Shown: positions 11,056 through 22,000 of the stretch, piece after piece
Layout: each line of letters starts with the position of its first letter
Numbering within the stretch: position 1 is the first letter of the stretch
Translations under genes and position numbers: made by a program
Assembly: GCF_051020985.1 (NCBI RefSeq)
Contig: NC_135003.1
Coordinates: 6,751,501-6,815,500, forward strand
Origin: Nomia melanderi
Taxonomy: Eukaryota > Arthropoda > Insecta > Hymenoptera > Halictidae
Direction: 5' to 3'
Length of the DNA: 64,000 nt
Notes under the pieces: generated by a model
Seen by the model: the letters and a program-made list of their open reading frames with translations, nothing else
What the model was told of the DNA's origin: nothing
Database searches by the model: none

Positions 11056-14000
11056 ATTATAGTTATTATAGAACAAACGAATGTTTTTAATTTTTGGAAA
11101 ATGATGAAAGCTTCCAATTGCAATTTATGCAATTTTTCACTATTGCAATATAAAAAACTAAATATTCATTAATTCTATAATTTCCGAGGATAAGTAAAAA
11201 TATTTAATAAAACACAAATATTTTAAGATATTAAACATCGCAATCTGATTCGAGCGCGGAACGTGATCGAATCATGGAAGAGCAGATAATATGAATCAAC
11301 AACTTCGAAGTAAAAGCAACGCAAGGGACAGCGAGGAGATGCATTCTTGCATATTTTCATTCCCCCCTCGGAAAATAATATTAAAAAGAAAGAAAAAGAG
11401 AAGGAAGTAAAATGTGAAAGACGGCACCGCGGTTTGAAATAAAGATGACGAAGCCGTTGAAGAAACATTGCGTCACGTAGCGAGATACGAATTTGTTTAT
11501 TTATGCAACGCAGTTCCCTAGACGTGATCCCGTGCTTTTAGCAGGGAACCTGGCCTATTTAAATTGTTATCGTTGCTTCAAAAATACTATTGAACGCAAC
11601 GGAGCAATTCGCATTAACGAAATGAACAATTTCTGTCTCTCTCACGCTGTTCTCCTCTTACTCTATCTGTTTCACGTGCATCGTGTCCATTGCACTTTCC
11701 GCTTGTTCACCTTGTTTGCTAAACAAATTGAGACATCGAAAAGCGTACTGCACTCAAATAACGTTATTTGTTATTCCTGAATTCTCGATGTTTATGAAGG
11801 ACTTCATATCTATTGTTCAATTTTATATTCACTTGGAAACTGTTCTAGAAGAATTTTATATTCCTACAGAAGTTCATCTTTAATAAATCCAATATTCAAA
11901 TATTTAATTCTTAATCGTACTTTAATATTTCCTATTAAAATGATATTACCATAGATTTATTGAAAGGGCGAAGAGAATGATTTATTCAGAGATGAGGTAA
12001 TTTATTAAAAGAAGGAATTAAATAATTATATTTCTTCGTAGAGTTATTATTTTTCAGCACAGAAAAGCAGGAACAATTATTCATTATTTGGCGTTACAAT
12101 TCTTGCATTACATTATTATCAACTTGGTTAGGTTATTAAACATTTTCATTCGATAGCCGTAATCTTGCATGTTACGATTGTTTTCAAGTCATTCGAAAGC
12201 GTCGGTCATCGGTGACTGACATTGCGCTTAACACGATAAAGATCAAATAGAGTGTTCGCACGTGTGATTATTTAACATAAAAAACTTAGTCTTATGTAAA
12301 ACTCCTCTTTACAAATATTGTCAGGTGGCAAATGAGAATAATAAAATTCATTTTACCGCGCGGTACGTTTTTTTTTCGTTTTAATGAATGTCAGCGGCTG
12401 CCTCAAAGGTGTGGATTTAATCCGGGAGCCGCGGAATCGAATTTGTTACGAACCTGTGCGCGATATTTACATTATACGCGAATATTGGATAACAGGACGC
12501 GAATTTTCACGAAAATAAAATTACGCTCGAATTTCTGGCCATCGATTCGGCGGTCACCGCCGTTGGCTGCGGCGAGGCCAACCGGCCGCTACGAATGATT
12601 TATGCTTAATTTACGAAATAAATTGAAAATTAACTTAATGATACCGGTCGCGGCAGTCTCAGCCTATCTAAATATTGAATAACACAGAAGTGTGTTTAAC
12701 TTCGATCGGATGAGGACGTGGTCGAGTTACGGCGCGGATGGAGATGCAAAATTAATATACAGAGCGATTCAAAATTGATCGCTCGCTTTTTGAAAAGTCG
12801 AGCATTTTCGTAAAAATAATTAACATCGATTTCGCGATGTTTTGAACGTGATTAAAAGTTTTTGACTTTCATGTGATAGAGTCTGTTACGTAGGTTTTAG
12901 AGTAAAGACTACAGAGTGATCACAAACAAGTGGACCAATTCGAAGACATCAATATCATTTTTGAAATAAATTTTGTATTCGATAAAAAATTTATGATTTT
13001 GTAACAATACAATATTGCTCAGAAACTACAGTAAATCTAAGGGAAATTCAAAATATAAAAAAGGTCATCCCTTAAAGAATTTACTTATATCAGAAATATA
13101 TAAAATTTTACAAAGAAAATAAAAAAAAAAACAATAAAGCGAATGTTTTTATTTTCAACAGAAATTTAATTTCCTTCTTCATATTTATCGAAATCAATCG
13201 CTCAAAAGCTTGATTCATTAATTCAAACGTTCAAATTGAATTCGAAATATTACATTAATTTCCCATTTGAAAAGCTACTCCAAAAGAGAAATTCGAATAT
13301 ACATCCGTAGCTCCACCGCAATATTTCCAAAGCTGCGAAAGACGTTCGACCATAAACGTCTCGCGGACCAAATAAGACGGCAGACGAGCGAGCAGGAGTG
13401 GCGCGATCTCATTCGTTTCGAGGCAAGAAGTAATTACACCGTTAGCGGATTAAAAATGGAAGGGACAGCGGCGAGCTCCGGAAATATTGCACCTGCAGGA
13501 TAGAAGGGATCGTCGCGTGGCCCGGTTTCCCTCAAGAAAACCCCGGACTGCCGCGGTCCGGCCACGTTCTTAACGTTTCTCGCCGAATTTTTCCTCTTAT
13601 TTTCCCGTTGCCCTCGAAACGGTCGCGGTATCGAGTCTGGCAACGTGCCAAATCACACCCCGGGGAAGATAGAAGCGAAAAAAAGGGAAGAAGACGAAGA
13701 AAACGAAGGAGAAGAAGCAAGAAGGAAGAAACCATTGGGAAAATCTCTTCTGCGTTCCTGCCCGTATTTTCCTCTTTCTTTTTTTTTCATTCCGCGGAAC
13801 CCCATCGAAATTCGCCCGGGATGCGCCATCGAATACGAAATCGGCCGGCTTGCCGGATACAACGTGGAAACGGAAGTGCTTAATCGAATTGAATCGCGAG
13901 CGGAGGGATCACTGTAGATACTTGCGTTGGGAATCGCGTCGGAAATGTACGGTTCGGGTTGTGAAGTTTTGGAGAATCGAATGTTCGTGGATCAATGCTG

Positions 14001-15769
14001 CTCGTGTTTAGATTTAGGAAGATTTGTGGATATTACTGAGACAGGGTTCGAGGGAATGGGCGGATAAGGAAGTGAGAATTTCTGAAGGCGTGAGTATGAT
14101 CGGTTCGCCAAAGATCCAAGACCGCTGAGAGTCGCTGATAGTCAAATGTTGCCGAGGATCTGGGATCTCAGGTCACTGAGAGTTACTGGGAACTGGAAAT
14201 TCTGAAAAATTGATTTCGTCTCCTGAGGATCTGAGATTAGCAAGATTATTCAATCATAGATACTGTGAATTGTATAATTTTAATGAGAATCTCTTAAAGT
14301 GTTTCTGACTTTGGGAAATTTGGGAATTGAAGAGCTTAAAAATTTGAAATTGTGTAACTAAAAGCCCGAGTATAGGAGAATGAACGATACAAATGTCAAG
14401 ATAATATAAATCTGTCAATACATATTAGAAATCTAAGAACTTTGAGTTAAAAATATAAGGGAAATCGTTTGCGAAATTTAATTACCGGAAACCGAACGAA
14501 ACAAATGGACTGAGAAGGGGAATCCGGTTTATCGAACAGCCATAGTATTTGCAGTAAGCGACTCCAGAATGTAAAATTATACTGGGCTATTTCTAAGGGT
14601 ATCATCCAATAGTCCGGAATAACCGATAATCCTGCGCCGCGCCGAAATCCCGTTTCGCCATCCGAGCTTCCGGCTGTATAATTGCCCGAGCCGAATCCAC
14701 GAAAATTTACGAACAGGTGCCCCGCATTAACGTCTCCCTATAATGTTGCCAGTGTTTAATAACCTACGATTAAATCCATCTATTAAATTAATCATCGCGA
14801 CCCATAAACGATAGTCCTTCCAACCGAAACCAGCGAACACCGCTACACTGAATATTTACCCGAAACTCTGGATTCTTGTAGCCTTTCTTAATTTGATCAA
14901 CCGTTCTCTCATCTTTTTAATCCTTTTCCAATTCAGTCGCATTATCATCTTTCAGAGAATTCTTTCCAATTTTAGAAAAATACAAAAAAATTCTCGCGCG
15001 TATGTCCCCATGTATCCTATAATATTCCAAATATTTAAGTAAATCTCAATTCAATCTTTCCTCTTCAATCCTTCTATCTCAACAATCACAATGTCACGAG
15101 CATTTATTCAAACTTGTACAACGATGAACAACGTTATCCACCGGACCTCCTGCTTCCGAGCAACATGAAAGTAAACATTTGCGCAGATAATTAAATACCT
15201 GACTCGAAACCGGAACTCGAGGCAAGTAGAAACGATAATAAAGTCACCGTAGCGGCGGACCACCTGCGACTCGCAGTTTTCCGGTTAAAGGCAGCTAGGA
15301 GATCCGAAAGAAAATCAAGCGGACGTGTGTTTCCACGTGTCCGCGACACGTCCCCGTCTGCCGCGCCGTGTGTTCCGCCTGTGAAAATATTTTATCGCCG
15401 CGGCGTGACATTCGCCGGGACGATGACGAACGCGGAAGGGTCGTGTTTTAGGGGAGTCGCATCGCGTCTCTCTGTATTTTCTTCGAGCTCTTACGTTTCC
15501 AATAAATTTCGAGTCGCGGAGTCCTCGAGCCGGGAGAAGCAGGACTTTCCGTCTCTATCACCTATTTCTCTGCGTTGTCTCTTGGCACCGGGCGGTTCCT
15601 CGTTCTCCGCGGATATGAGAGATCCCGAGGTCCTTTGAGTGCTTGTCTTTGACACGGTGATATCCTCCCGACCCCGCGTGATCCCGTCTTTGCGTCTGAA
15701 TAAGCCTCTGGGAAATAATTAACGGTAGAGAGTGAACGGGAGAACGGGGGAGATCTGGAAAGACGCCTA

Positions 15770-16500
15770 GCGAAAGAGGAATAAAAAAGAAATGGGAAAA
15801 CACGGAGGGACGCTTAGAAGATAGGTAGAGAAAGGAATTTGGAGAGGTTTAGGAGGAGAGACATGGGAAGAGAAATTTGGAGAGGAGACTAGTGACAGAG
15901 GAATAGGTAAAGCAAGCTAGGAAGAGATTTGGGAGAGGACAAATGGGGAAAGAGATATAGAAAGAAGCTCAGAAGACAAGTAGAGACAGTAATTGTAAGA
16001 TGCTCAGAAAGAGAGAAATTTTAAGAGAGAAAATTAGTAAGAGAAATAAAAAAAATACTTAGCCAAAGAGAAATAGAAAAAGATACTTAGCGGAGACTTG
16101 AGAGAAGAAAAATGGGAAAGAAACTGGGGCAGAGATTCAATAGAGAAGTAAAAAAAGGAACCTATAAAGAGAAGCTTAGAGTAGAGAACGATGGAGAAAC
16201 ATATTTAGAGAATAACATAAGAAAAGGGAAAAAGATGTGATTAGATTCAGAAAAGGGAATGCTACCGGAATCTAAAGAATCAGACTAAAGTGAACAAAAA
16301 CAGAAGGAGAAACGTACAGAGGGACCGAGAGGATTAGCACTAGATCTAACGAGAAAAAAGTGGAAAAATCTGGGGTATAAAGCTAGAAGAAATCTAGGGG
16401 AAGGCTGGCAAAACAGAAGGAGAAACCTGAATAGAGACTCACGAGAAGAGAAATACGAAAAGAGATTCAGAGGGAACAAACCAGGTACAGAAACCCAGAA
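15770..16500 (+). repeat. Long polypurine (AG-rich) tract
   Basis: About 700 bp are dominated by A and G on the plus strand, with loosely repeated words such as AGAGAAAT, GGAGAGG and TACTTAG. Open frames on the minus strand here (leucine/phenylalanine/serine-rich) are compositional. Confidence 0.7.
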
Positions 16501-17631
16501 AGACGGAGTAAGAAAGTGCTCGTTAGCGGCATACCGCCCGAAAAAGAAAATTAACTCGGTCACCGTCGCGGAATAGCTGGAATGGATTTCCGTATATACG
16601 GGCTTTACGGATTTTTGCGTCTCTTGGACGGCGAGAGCAACGAAAAAGTTAATGCCGCACGCATACGTGTGCCCGAGTCGGCGCGCGGCGCAGCGACCAC
16701 GTCCCGTTCCCGGCTCTCGAATTCGACGGTTTTAATCCCCGCGAACCGGGCAAATTGAAACGCTGGGAACACGTTCCTTGGCTCTACTGCCACTCGATTC
16801 TCGTCGTTTCAAAAGAGACCCGCGCGAACTCACGTGCGCGCGCGTTATTTTCCCGGCGTTTCCGTTGTATATACGTATATACGACCTGGCCGGATCCTTT
16901 TGACCACGGTCGTCTAGATTTAGTTTCAGGAGCCCCTGGAAATGCATTTAATGCACCTCGAGTTTTTCCTTGCAGCAGGAACGCCGGCTAACGCGGATTT
17001 TATGTCAGTTTTTATTGAACGGGAGGTTGCTCGATGGTTATACCGGGTGTCTACAGGCTGTTAAATTGGTTTTGGAGTTGAGTAAATAAGGGTACTTTGA
17101 GGTAACAAGAAATGTCTTATTCGTGACAGATTCGAGTTCAGTTTTTAGTGCTTGTTTTGTGATTTTATACTGTGATGTGGCGCGAGATGTTTGAGATTAA
17201 GTATTTTATTAATTTTAAATGGTAATTTCTAATGTGATCTTTGTTATATTTTTGCTTGAATAGTCACTGATGACGGGGTATTTCATGTTTTCCCTTGATT
17301 CTTAAAAAGAAGCATGTTTAAAATTCTTTTAGGAGAATTTTCTACAGTTTGAGACGTGGAAAATCGCGTTGAGGATTGAAACGACTGAAAATCTGAGTGT
17401 TTAAATGATTCAAGATAGCAGCGCCGATTAATCCAGGCGTGTAACAGTCCCGAGGCTGGCGAGATAAAAATTTGATTTGCGGGAATATCGGACTTTACAT
17501 CTGGTAAACGTTTAAGTCCATAATTTTGGAATGCCGATAATCGGCGAATTTAGTATGCAGCGAGATCGCGTGCGGCCGCAACGTAAATGTCTCCGCAGAA
17601 ATAGAACAGCAATCAGAATGGTAAGACTCAC

Positions 17632-17819
17632 TTTCTGAGAGTAGCCAGACGCTCTTCCTGCGCTTTAATGTATCCGTTCAGTGTGTCTATGAGGACCGCC
17701 TCCGTTTCCAGCAATTCCTCCATATCCGCCAGTGCGGTGTAGAGTTCAGCGTCGCTGCCCGGGAATGCTATCACCGATAAAATCGCGATCGCTATCGTCC
17801 ACATTCCTCGCGTCTTCAT
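17632..17819 (-). CDS. Prolyl 4-hydroxylase subunit alpha, first coding exon (partial gene)
   Basis: This exon encodes 62 full residues plus two bases of a lysine codon. The methionine at 17819 opens a signal peptide with the hydrophobic core WTIAIAILSVIAF. Cleavage is likely after GSDA, and the mature chain starts ELYTALADMEELLETEAVLI and continues to a charged stretch ending EERLATLRK. That order (acidic ME-L, then ETEAVLI, then a Y-I-AQEERL helix) is the signature of the P4Ha_N domain, the amphipathic dimerisation and procollagen-binding start of the ER-lumenal collagen prolyl 4-hydroxylase alpha chain. The full enzyme pairs with protein disulfide isomerase and uses Fe(II) and 2-oxoglutarate; its catalytic part is not in this exon. 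The exon ends AA before a strong GTGAGT donor at 17631. The in-frame methionine ten codons upstream is rejected, because a good acceptor ending CAG at 17840 lies between it and the chosen start. Family assignment is firm; which paralogue is unknown. Confidence 0.9.
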
Positions 17820-17839
17820 TCTTCTGGTTGGCGAGAATT
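17820..17839 (-). other. 5'-UTR portion of the hydroxylase exon with upstream splice acceptor
   Basis: On the minus strand a pyrimidine-containing acceptor reading TTTGTGATTACAG ends at 17840. The 20 bases from 17839 to 17820 then lead into the start codon. This makes the coding exon the second exon of the transcript and places the translation start close to the splice junction, as is common in insect secreted-protein genes. The acceptor is seen in the sequence; its use is inferred. Confidence 0.6.
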
Positions 17840-18393
17840 CTGTAATCACAAACGACCAACGGAAACGTTTAAATATTTCGTGGTTGAAATATGAAACGAA
17901 AGTTCATAAAGTTTCCGAGTTCTTTGGATTTTTCTTTATCTAGTCACATCCCCATTTTTTAGCTATTAGAACTATTTGTTTAAAGCTGTTTGATATAGCC
18001 GCGTTATTATGTTGTGAAAGATGTTTATGAATAATTGAGAAATGCATAAGAAAATTGTTACAAGGAAAGTTGTGATATAACATAGTTTATAACATAGTTA
18101 AAATCGAACATTAGAAAAATGATTTGTATCATAGAGTTAAAAAACTAAAAAAGAATGTTTGTTGTATTAGTTCTTAGGTAGAAAAGATATTTATGTAACA
18201 AATTACAAAAGTTTCGCGTACAAGATTAAAGTGGGAGTGTAATAAAAGGCGTCCATAAAAGTGGAAATAAGAATGTAATGAAAACTTCGGAGAAGTGTTT
18301 GTAGAATTAAAGAGAGTAAGTTCCAAAAAAGGGTTCGCAGCATCAAAGCGATTCGTTCCATCGATTAATCGGTTAGATACCCGATCGACTCAC
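17840..18393 (-). other. Probable 5'-UTR intron of the hydroxylase gene
   Basis: This AT-rich interval lies between the inferred donor (GTGAGT) and the acceptor (TTACAG) on the minus strand. It has no open frame of note on either strand and no recognisable repeat. It would be a typical short insect intron of about 550 bp. Confidence 0.4.
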
Positions 18394-18460
18394 GTTTCCC
18401 GTGCTTTCCTTTTTTTCAACCGTTTCCGCCGCCCGTCGGAAAAGCGACACTAACGAGGAT
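18394..18460 (-). other. Probable noncoding first exon of the prolyl 4-hydroxylase gene
   Basis: A consensus donor, GTGAGT on the minus strand, occupies 18393-18388. It lies about 550 bp upstream of the acceptor at 17840 and is the best donor in that interval. The sequence before it (18394 up to roughly 18460) is GC-rich and has no ATG near its 3' part, which fits a 5'-UTR exon. A TTAGTG initiator-like hexamer lies near 18450, but no TATA box is obvious, so the upstream boundary is approximate. Pairing with the hydroxylase is inferred from position and strand only. Confidence 0.4.
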
Positions 18461-18679
18461 CAAATGAAGATAGATGGCTATCAATTAATCATCAGGCTGG
18501 GAGAGGAAAAAAGAATTTCCCTGGATTGATTCGAACCATCGTATTTCCTGTGCTCGAGGGCTGCCGGACCCGCTGCCGGAATAAAGTATCGGTGATTATA
18601 GATTTATCGATGAGTCTCACCGCGACAAACGCCGCTGGGTGGAAATCAAGAGAAAGAACGGTGATTAGGATTCGAAATT

Positions 18680-19020
18680 GGTCTCGGGTAGAATTGTTTC
18701 GCTGAGAGTGACCGATCGCATCGGTGAAACTAGCTGTAATGTTTCGCTCGAGAGAGAATTTCTGCCAATTCCATTATTGAGGGTGGATTTTTATGAATTT
18801 TGTAGTAGAATGAAAATAGAATGGAAAAAAAATAAAAAGGTAATGTTACGTATCCCCTTAGGAGTAGAATTTTATCAATTTTATCGCTGGAAAAAAGGTG
18901 TCCGTGAGTTTTATTGTTGAGAGTAAGTTTCTATAATCTTATTGTCTACTCTCGAGTAGACTTCTATTCATTTCATCGCTGAAAGTAGGTTTCTACGAAC
19001 TTAACTGTCGTTAACAGAAA
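18680..19020 (+). repeat. Degenerate short tandem repeat, unit about 40-45 bp
   Basis: A unit resembling ATCGCTGAGAGTAGGTTTC plus TATGAATTTTATTGT recurs with drift, for example near 18697, 18772, 18880, 18909 and 18974. It starts about 250 bp upstream of the inferred first exon of the prolyl hydroxylase gene. Confidence 0.5.
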
Positions 19021-22000
19021 ATAAAGGGTTTCTGAACAAAATTTTTAAAAATCACATCTATTTTACGAACGGTACTCTCTATTACCGTTCAATATTGATA
19101 ATAAGCAAACTCGGAATGAAAATCGAAGAATTATCACGGACTCTGGAATTCAAGATTCCTCCGTGAATCCTATCCGATCGAATTATCAAGGCTCGCCGTA
19201 AATTTAAAGGCAGCCTCGCGCACTGTAGAGATTCTTTTCCTTTTCCTTCTCCAGTTTATTTTTTCCTGTCGGGTATCCGGTTTCACGAGCGTTGTATTCA
19301 ACGCCGAAGTTCGATAAAACTTCCGTGATTGCATTAGCATTCAAAGTTTCCGATGCAGCCTGCTGTCCGTCTCTTTTCGAGCCGCCCGGTTTTGCAAACT
19401 TTTCGATTCTCTCGCGACTCGAGTCTCGCCGATTAGAACGTCCTCTTCATTTACTGTCTCACGGATCCGAGCACAACGATGTCGCGACAATGTTAGCCGA
19501 TACACAGAATGAAAGAACGCGTGACTATCTTTAATGAAGTTCGTCTAATATCGAAATTTATATATGTTTTCAATAAAAAATATTTCATACTATCATTTAT
19601 GAATATTACACTTGATATTATTTTAAACGGATATTAAAATTTTTATATTTTTCTAAGAAATAACCAGGAATATTTAGAAACATTTTTAGTCGAATACAGA
19701 AATTACTTCTGAACAATTCAATTTCAAATTTCGTTGTATTTTTTAAATTCACATTTATATTAGTTTTACATAGGTACAAAAACTTCCCTGGACCACCGTA
19801 ATAATTGCAAAAATACGTCGATATTATCGTACCATGATGTATATAGTTAAAATTTGTTCTCCTTGAGTATAACAGCGTAATATAGCAAAAACTCGAACCG
19901 TTCTAGGATTATGAGACCAGTTCGCAGATAACGGTCAAACTCTTGACGGAGTATCTTCATGAATTAGTTTTACGGTCCTCTTGAATCGTCTTTTTTCGCT
20001 TCTCGACTGCTCGCTGGGAGATCCAAGGAAAATTCTTTAATCGATTTACCTTCCCCGGAAAAGCTCGTTCCTCCTGTCCGTCGATGCGGTGCTGCGTCCG
20101 TCCTGGCGGCGAAACTTTTCCCGGGACACGAAGTTTCGGGGAGTCGACTTACACCTGCTCGGGATCGACGATTTATTCCGTCACGCGGGTCGAATCGCAA
20201 ACTTCCCTTCGAGTCGCGTTCCACTCGAACCGACTCACCCCTTTCGGCGCCCTTTGTTCCCGTTTCACGGCCACTCGAAAGTTCGAAAGCGATCGGTCGA
20301 GCGCGAGGAAGCACGGGGATGCTCTTTGCTAAAGGGTGAGCCACGGGAAACAAATTATAAACGTTGATCAGCCCAGAGATAGAGGGCAGAAGCGATCCAG
20401 ATTGATTTTTCAGCGAAGTTTCGAAAGCTTCCTGAACAATTCTTGACAAAAGAGTATTTTTTTAAAAGGTTGATCATGGAAATATGATTGAAAAGGATGA
20501 AGAGAGATTGAAGGGGTTTGGCTCTTGATTTTTCTGGATTTTTGACAACTTCGAGATTATCTGGAGCTTAAATGAAGAAAAGGACGGAAAGATGAAGTTA
20601 AATTAAAGAGAAGAATCAGGGTGAATGTTCAAAGAGGAGTTTTTTCACTTTTTAAAGGATGAATTTAAATATTGGACTTTCAGAAATATTCACCATCCCT
20701 TTCAGGATTGTGTTATTAATGGAGCATCGCTCTTTGATCATTAAACAAAATATTTTTATCTGAATTTCTGGAGAAGCGTTCCGTGAGTTCGATAAGTTAT
20801 CGCATTTCAATTTTTCATCCCCTTGCGCATCCACGTTTGCATATTTCATCCCCTATCAACCGTCAAAGACTAGTAACAAAACATTTTTATCCTTTTCTCC
20901 AAAGAAACCGACTCAATCGATAAATTATCATATTTCAATTTCCAACTCGGTCTATACTTTTACCTCTCATTCCTCATCGAGAACGCCAGCTTAAAATATA
21001 TTTATCTCCATCTCTTCAGAAAAAATTAATTCTATTAAACAATAGTATTAGAATTTGCAACCCCTCTGACCATTTCCACCTTTCAACCCTTACAAAGTCA
21101 AACATCAAAGAAAGGTATTTTTAATATCTTAAAACATTTTTACCTTTTTCTCAAAAGAGAAAAGACGAAAGAAATTGAATCAATCGTTCAATTATCGTGC
21201 TTCAATGATCGAATCCTCATTTTTTACTTGACTCGTCTCTTACAGACGACATCAATAGATAAAAGCGCAATATCGGCTACAAAATATTTTACCCCAGCAA
21301 ATAGGGACGGTAGAAACAAACGGGGAAACAGAAAACAAAAAAAAGGGAACGGGAGTGGGGGAAACGGAATCGTGGTTCCCCTATTGTCCGCTCAAAGGCG
21401 GAACCGATTCGGTCGGGGGATGAAACGGCCGGGCGGAGGACCCTTTAACATTTTACGAACTTTCGGAAACGGCTCTTCTTCGGTCTGAATGGTCCTTCTT
21501 TAAGCTTTTTCATCCGAGAAAAACGAGGGAACGTTCCCCGTCGCCGGCGTTCCGGGGAACAAAAGCGTTCGACGGCGCGTCGCGAGAAATACGTTTTCGG
21601 GAACGCGATCGCGAACGATCTCGCGACTCTGGTCTCTCCGTGTTTCCGTTTTCTTGGTTAATTTACCCCTTTCGATACAGCTACTGACTATATTCGCACA
21701 CTACACATTAATCTAAGTATTTCGTGAACTAGTACAGTCACTCGACTCTTAACGGATTTGATTCTGCATGTCAAATTCGATTTGTTTGTGCAGGAATAAA
21801 TCATTTTGCGTATTAGAACTACTGCCGTTCAAGTTCATTGCAAGCTTATTGTTAATTATTTTAAAGAGCAGTTATTGTTGAAAGAAACAAAAGAAGATTA
21901 GCTAAAGATTGAGGAACAAAAGTCCTCCAAACAGTTCCAGGAAATGTAAGTTAAGTAGAAATTACTTTCTCTTCAATTAATTTCTTAATATAAAGAACTT

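Larger units (their letters stand above)
10153..17631. other. No gene seen; apparent hydroxylase intron
   Basis: Contains the 10.7-kb tandem repeat and the 15.8-16.5-kb polypurine tract. GC-rich patches lie at 10.3-10.6, 12.4-12.6, 13.3-13.9, 15.2-15.7 and 16.6-16.9 kb. ACAGAG(C/T)GAT words near 12761 and 12911 look like eroded transposon termini in direct orientation. No minus-strand exon continuing the hydroxylase frame was recognised. Confidence 0.45.

Noticed and set aside
17820..17849. Upstream methionine extending the hydroxylase N-terminus by ten residues
   Set aside because: A splice acceptor at 17840 falls inside the extension, and the shorter start gives a clean signal peptide.
19970..20449. 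159-codon minus-strand frame
   Set aside because: It is overlapped by two plus frames in a GC-rich patch. The frame lacks a domain, and the composition (Arg, Ser, Gly, Pro) is typical of chance frames there.
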